From: Eucalyptus grandis
Taxonomy: Eukaryota; Streptophyta; Magnoliopsida; Myrtales; Myrtaceae
DNA length: 64,000 nt
Assembly (NCBI RefSeq): GCF_016545825.1
Contig: NC_052618.1
Location: 39,130,196 to 39,194,195, forward strand
Direction: 5' to 3'
Under the pieces are notes generated by a model. The model was given only the letters and a program-made list of their open reading frames with translations, was not told the DNA's origin and did no database searches. Each line of letters starts with the position of its first letter. The first letter of the stretch is position 1. Made by a program: the position numbers and the translations under genes. Below are positions 62,301 to 64,000 of this stretch, piece after piece.

Positions 62301-64000
62301 CTCATCCATTATTTAAAATATTCAAGTAAATAAACTGCATCACATAAAGCAAGCTGTCATTTTTTTTTTTTGGATTTTCTTAAAAATTAGAATTCTTTTA
62401 TAAAATGCATTTTAATACTAAATGACTTAATCTTATTAATGTGGAAATTCTAATTAAATGGGTCTATTATGCGAACTAGTTATTATGCACCTTATGACCT
62501 AACTTTACTAATAAATTCTAATTAAATGATCATATTATGCAACTAATTAACATGCACCTAAATTTTGTATTTTCGTATTTTTTTATTGAAATTCAAAACT
62601 AATAAAAACCCTACTCAAGCTATCTAAAGTAATTTTCTAGTCCATTTTTGGGATTAATTTGACTTAAACCCTATTCCGTCTTAGAAAACTATTTTTTTGT
62701 TTTTAACGAGAATATGAAAATGTGCCAATTATATCTAAGACTCTAAAAAAAAAGGCTATTTAAGTCTAATCCTAACTTATTTCTTTTAAAATATCTAAAA
62801 ATGCAGTCCTAAAAATATTATCTAAAATTGCAATCCTAGAAATATAATCCTAAAAATTTGATTAATTAAACTACGTGTCTATTATATTAAACCCTAATGT
62901 CCTATATGCTTATGCAATTTTTAAATATTTTGATTTTTTTTAGTTTCTTTTTAGTTTTTTTTAGGTTGAATAATGATTAAATTAGGGTTAAATCTAAACA
63001 ATTAATATAGCCACTAAATAAAGGATCAAAATAATTGAAAAAATAACCTGTCGTCTCACAGGTTAAATTAACAATTATTTTAACCCAAATCATCACAACA
63101 ACTCAAAATAATTAAATAATCTAGTCCGAAGTCTTACGGACCAAATTAAATAATTATTGTGATTTAACAATTAAAATTTCATCAAGAAGTCCAAAATTAA
63201 TGTAATTAAAAGAATGATACGATGTCTCTCGGATCAAACTAATTATTACAAAAATCTTGGATAAAGCCTTAAGGATAATGTCTAAACAATACAAATAATT
63301 AACATACAATACTACAATTCAAATAATGAGACTTAAAAATAAGCTAACGTATCATGAAATAAATATAAAAAAAAATAAACTACCTAAGGCCCCGCAAAGA
63401 AACGGGGAGGCAACAGGTAGGTCAAGAGCACGGCAGCAGGCTCGGATTAGGAGCGGCGGCAGCAGGAGCTCGAGGCGGTGGCGTCGGGTGTCGCCGGGAG
63501 GGCAGCACGGCGAGAAATCCGCGGCTGGGTCGGAGGGCAGCACGGCAACCTGCAAAAGGGGCAGAGGCGTGCGGTAATGGGCACCGCAGATCACGGCGGA
63601 GTCACAAAGGCGTCGGTTCGGAGGAGGGCGCAGCGTCGGGTCGGGTCGCGGCGATGGTGGCTCGGGATAGGGAGCAATGGCGGAGCTATCACCGGCGGCA
63701 GACGGAAAGCGGGGAGGACGTCGGCGCTGCAGGCTGGCGTCACGGGAGGAGACTTGCGGCAGTGGTCGTTGCAGCAGGCGTCGGGACGAGCTCGCTGGTG
63801 CAGAGGTGCGGTCGTCGGGCGTCGAGCACCGGGTGGTCGCGGACGCAGCAACAGCGGAGGTGTGGGCCGGTTCGGAATCGGCGGTGTCGCGGGTTGCGAA
63901 GCGCGGTGGTGTCGCCGGGCGTCGGCGCTTGGGTCGTCGTGAGTCGGCGCGACGATGGCTGGTGGAGACCGGCGATGCGAGCGCAGCGCGGGTGAAGAGA

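Larger units (their letters stand above)
39477..64000. repeat. Head-to-tail array of a 1.89-kb unit: 12 full units plus a partial 13th
   Basis: Units, taken from the word CGGTACCATTTCTTC, start at 39477, 41366, 43258, 45155, 47052, 48940, 50837, 52732, 54629, 56523, 58412, 60306 and 62203. Lengths range from 1888 to 1897. The last unit is cut by the window end, so the array continues. Each unit has about 1.2 kb of AT-rich DNA and then a GC-rich block of about 0.65 kb that begins at CTACCTAAGGCC and ends before GAAGATGAACAGTAAATG. Differences between units are almost all short indels at fixed places and changes in poly(T) length. The many GC-block open frames change frame and end from unit to unit, so they are not genes. 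The unit is not rDNA, and I do not recognise it as a named satellite. Confidence 0.95.

Noticed and set aside
40599..63995. Many open frames of 60-240 aa in the GC blocks of the array
   Set aside because: Indels of 1-4 bases between units shift every one of these frames, and the products change length and sequence from unit to unit. They overlap on both strands and are rich in Arg, Gly, Pro and Ser, as GC-rich DNA dictates.
39477..64000. Array as rDNA spacer, CRISPR or telomeric repeat
   Set aside because: No rRNA sequence, no short repeat-spacer pattern, and CCCTAA/TTAGGG words occur only singly in each unit.

Overview
This is a eukaryotic nuclear window from a flowering plant, most likely a woody dicot; a Myrtaceae-like genome would fit, but that is a guess. 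The reasons are split genes with GT-AG introns, plant-type 13-lipoxygenases, an L1-type LINE with a zf-RVT tail, long-TIR Mutator-like elements with 10-bp target duplications, and AT-rich intergenic DNA broken by islands of GC-rich repeat.

Two intact genes can be supported, both on the minus strand and tandem duplicates of one another. Each encodes a plastid type-2 13-lipoxygenase in nine exons. Copy A runs 5643-10938 (902 aa) and copy B runs 33011-38164 (892 aa). All five iron ligands are present in both. Seven of nine exons have identical lengths. The TATA box and a G-box upstream are conserved, which fits wound- or jasmonate-responsive expression. Copy B carries a 9-residue deletion in its N-terminal part, and a 1-base deletion at exon 2 that a splice acceptor 2 bases downstream would compensate.

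Layout: 1-310 ends in a short copy of LOX 3'-flank. 312-1870 holds a long-armed foldback element nested in an older relative. 2185-4976 is a probable solo LTR. 5180-11310 is LOX copy A with its flanks. 11311-25160 is LOX upstream DNA that has itself been duplicated head to tail (about 11.46-19.99 and 19.99-25.16 kb) without a LOX body between. A degenerate LINE (15.19-18.07 kb) and a foldback element (19.17-19.85 kb) interrupt the first copy, and a 160-bp minisatellite interrupts the second. 25.16-27.66 kb has no recognisable gene. 27.66-29.3 kb is a single diverged relative of the repeat that fills the right end. 29.35-30.31 kb is a 323-bp repeat in three copies. 30.77-32.13 kb is a long-TIR Pack-MULE-like element that seems to carry a captured gene 5' end. 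32.5-39.4 kb is LOX copy B with its flanks.

From 39477 to the window end lies a head-to-tail array of a 1.89-kb unit: 12 full units and a truncated 13th. Each unit joins about 1.2 kb of AT-rich DNA to about 0.65 kb of GC-rich DNA. Units are nearly identical except at a few fixed sites, several of which are the loops or stems of short inverted repeats. The many open frames inside the array are not conserved between units and are not genes. The array is the least explained structure here.
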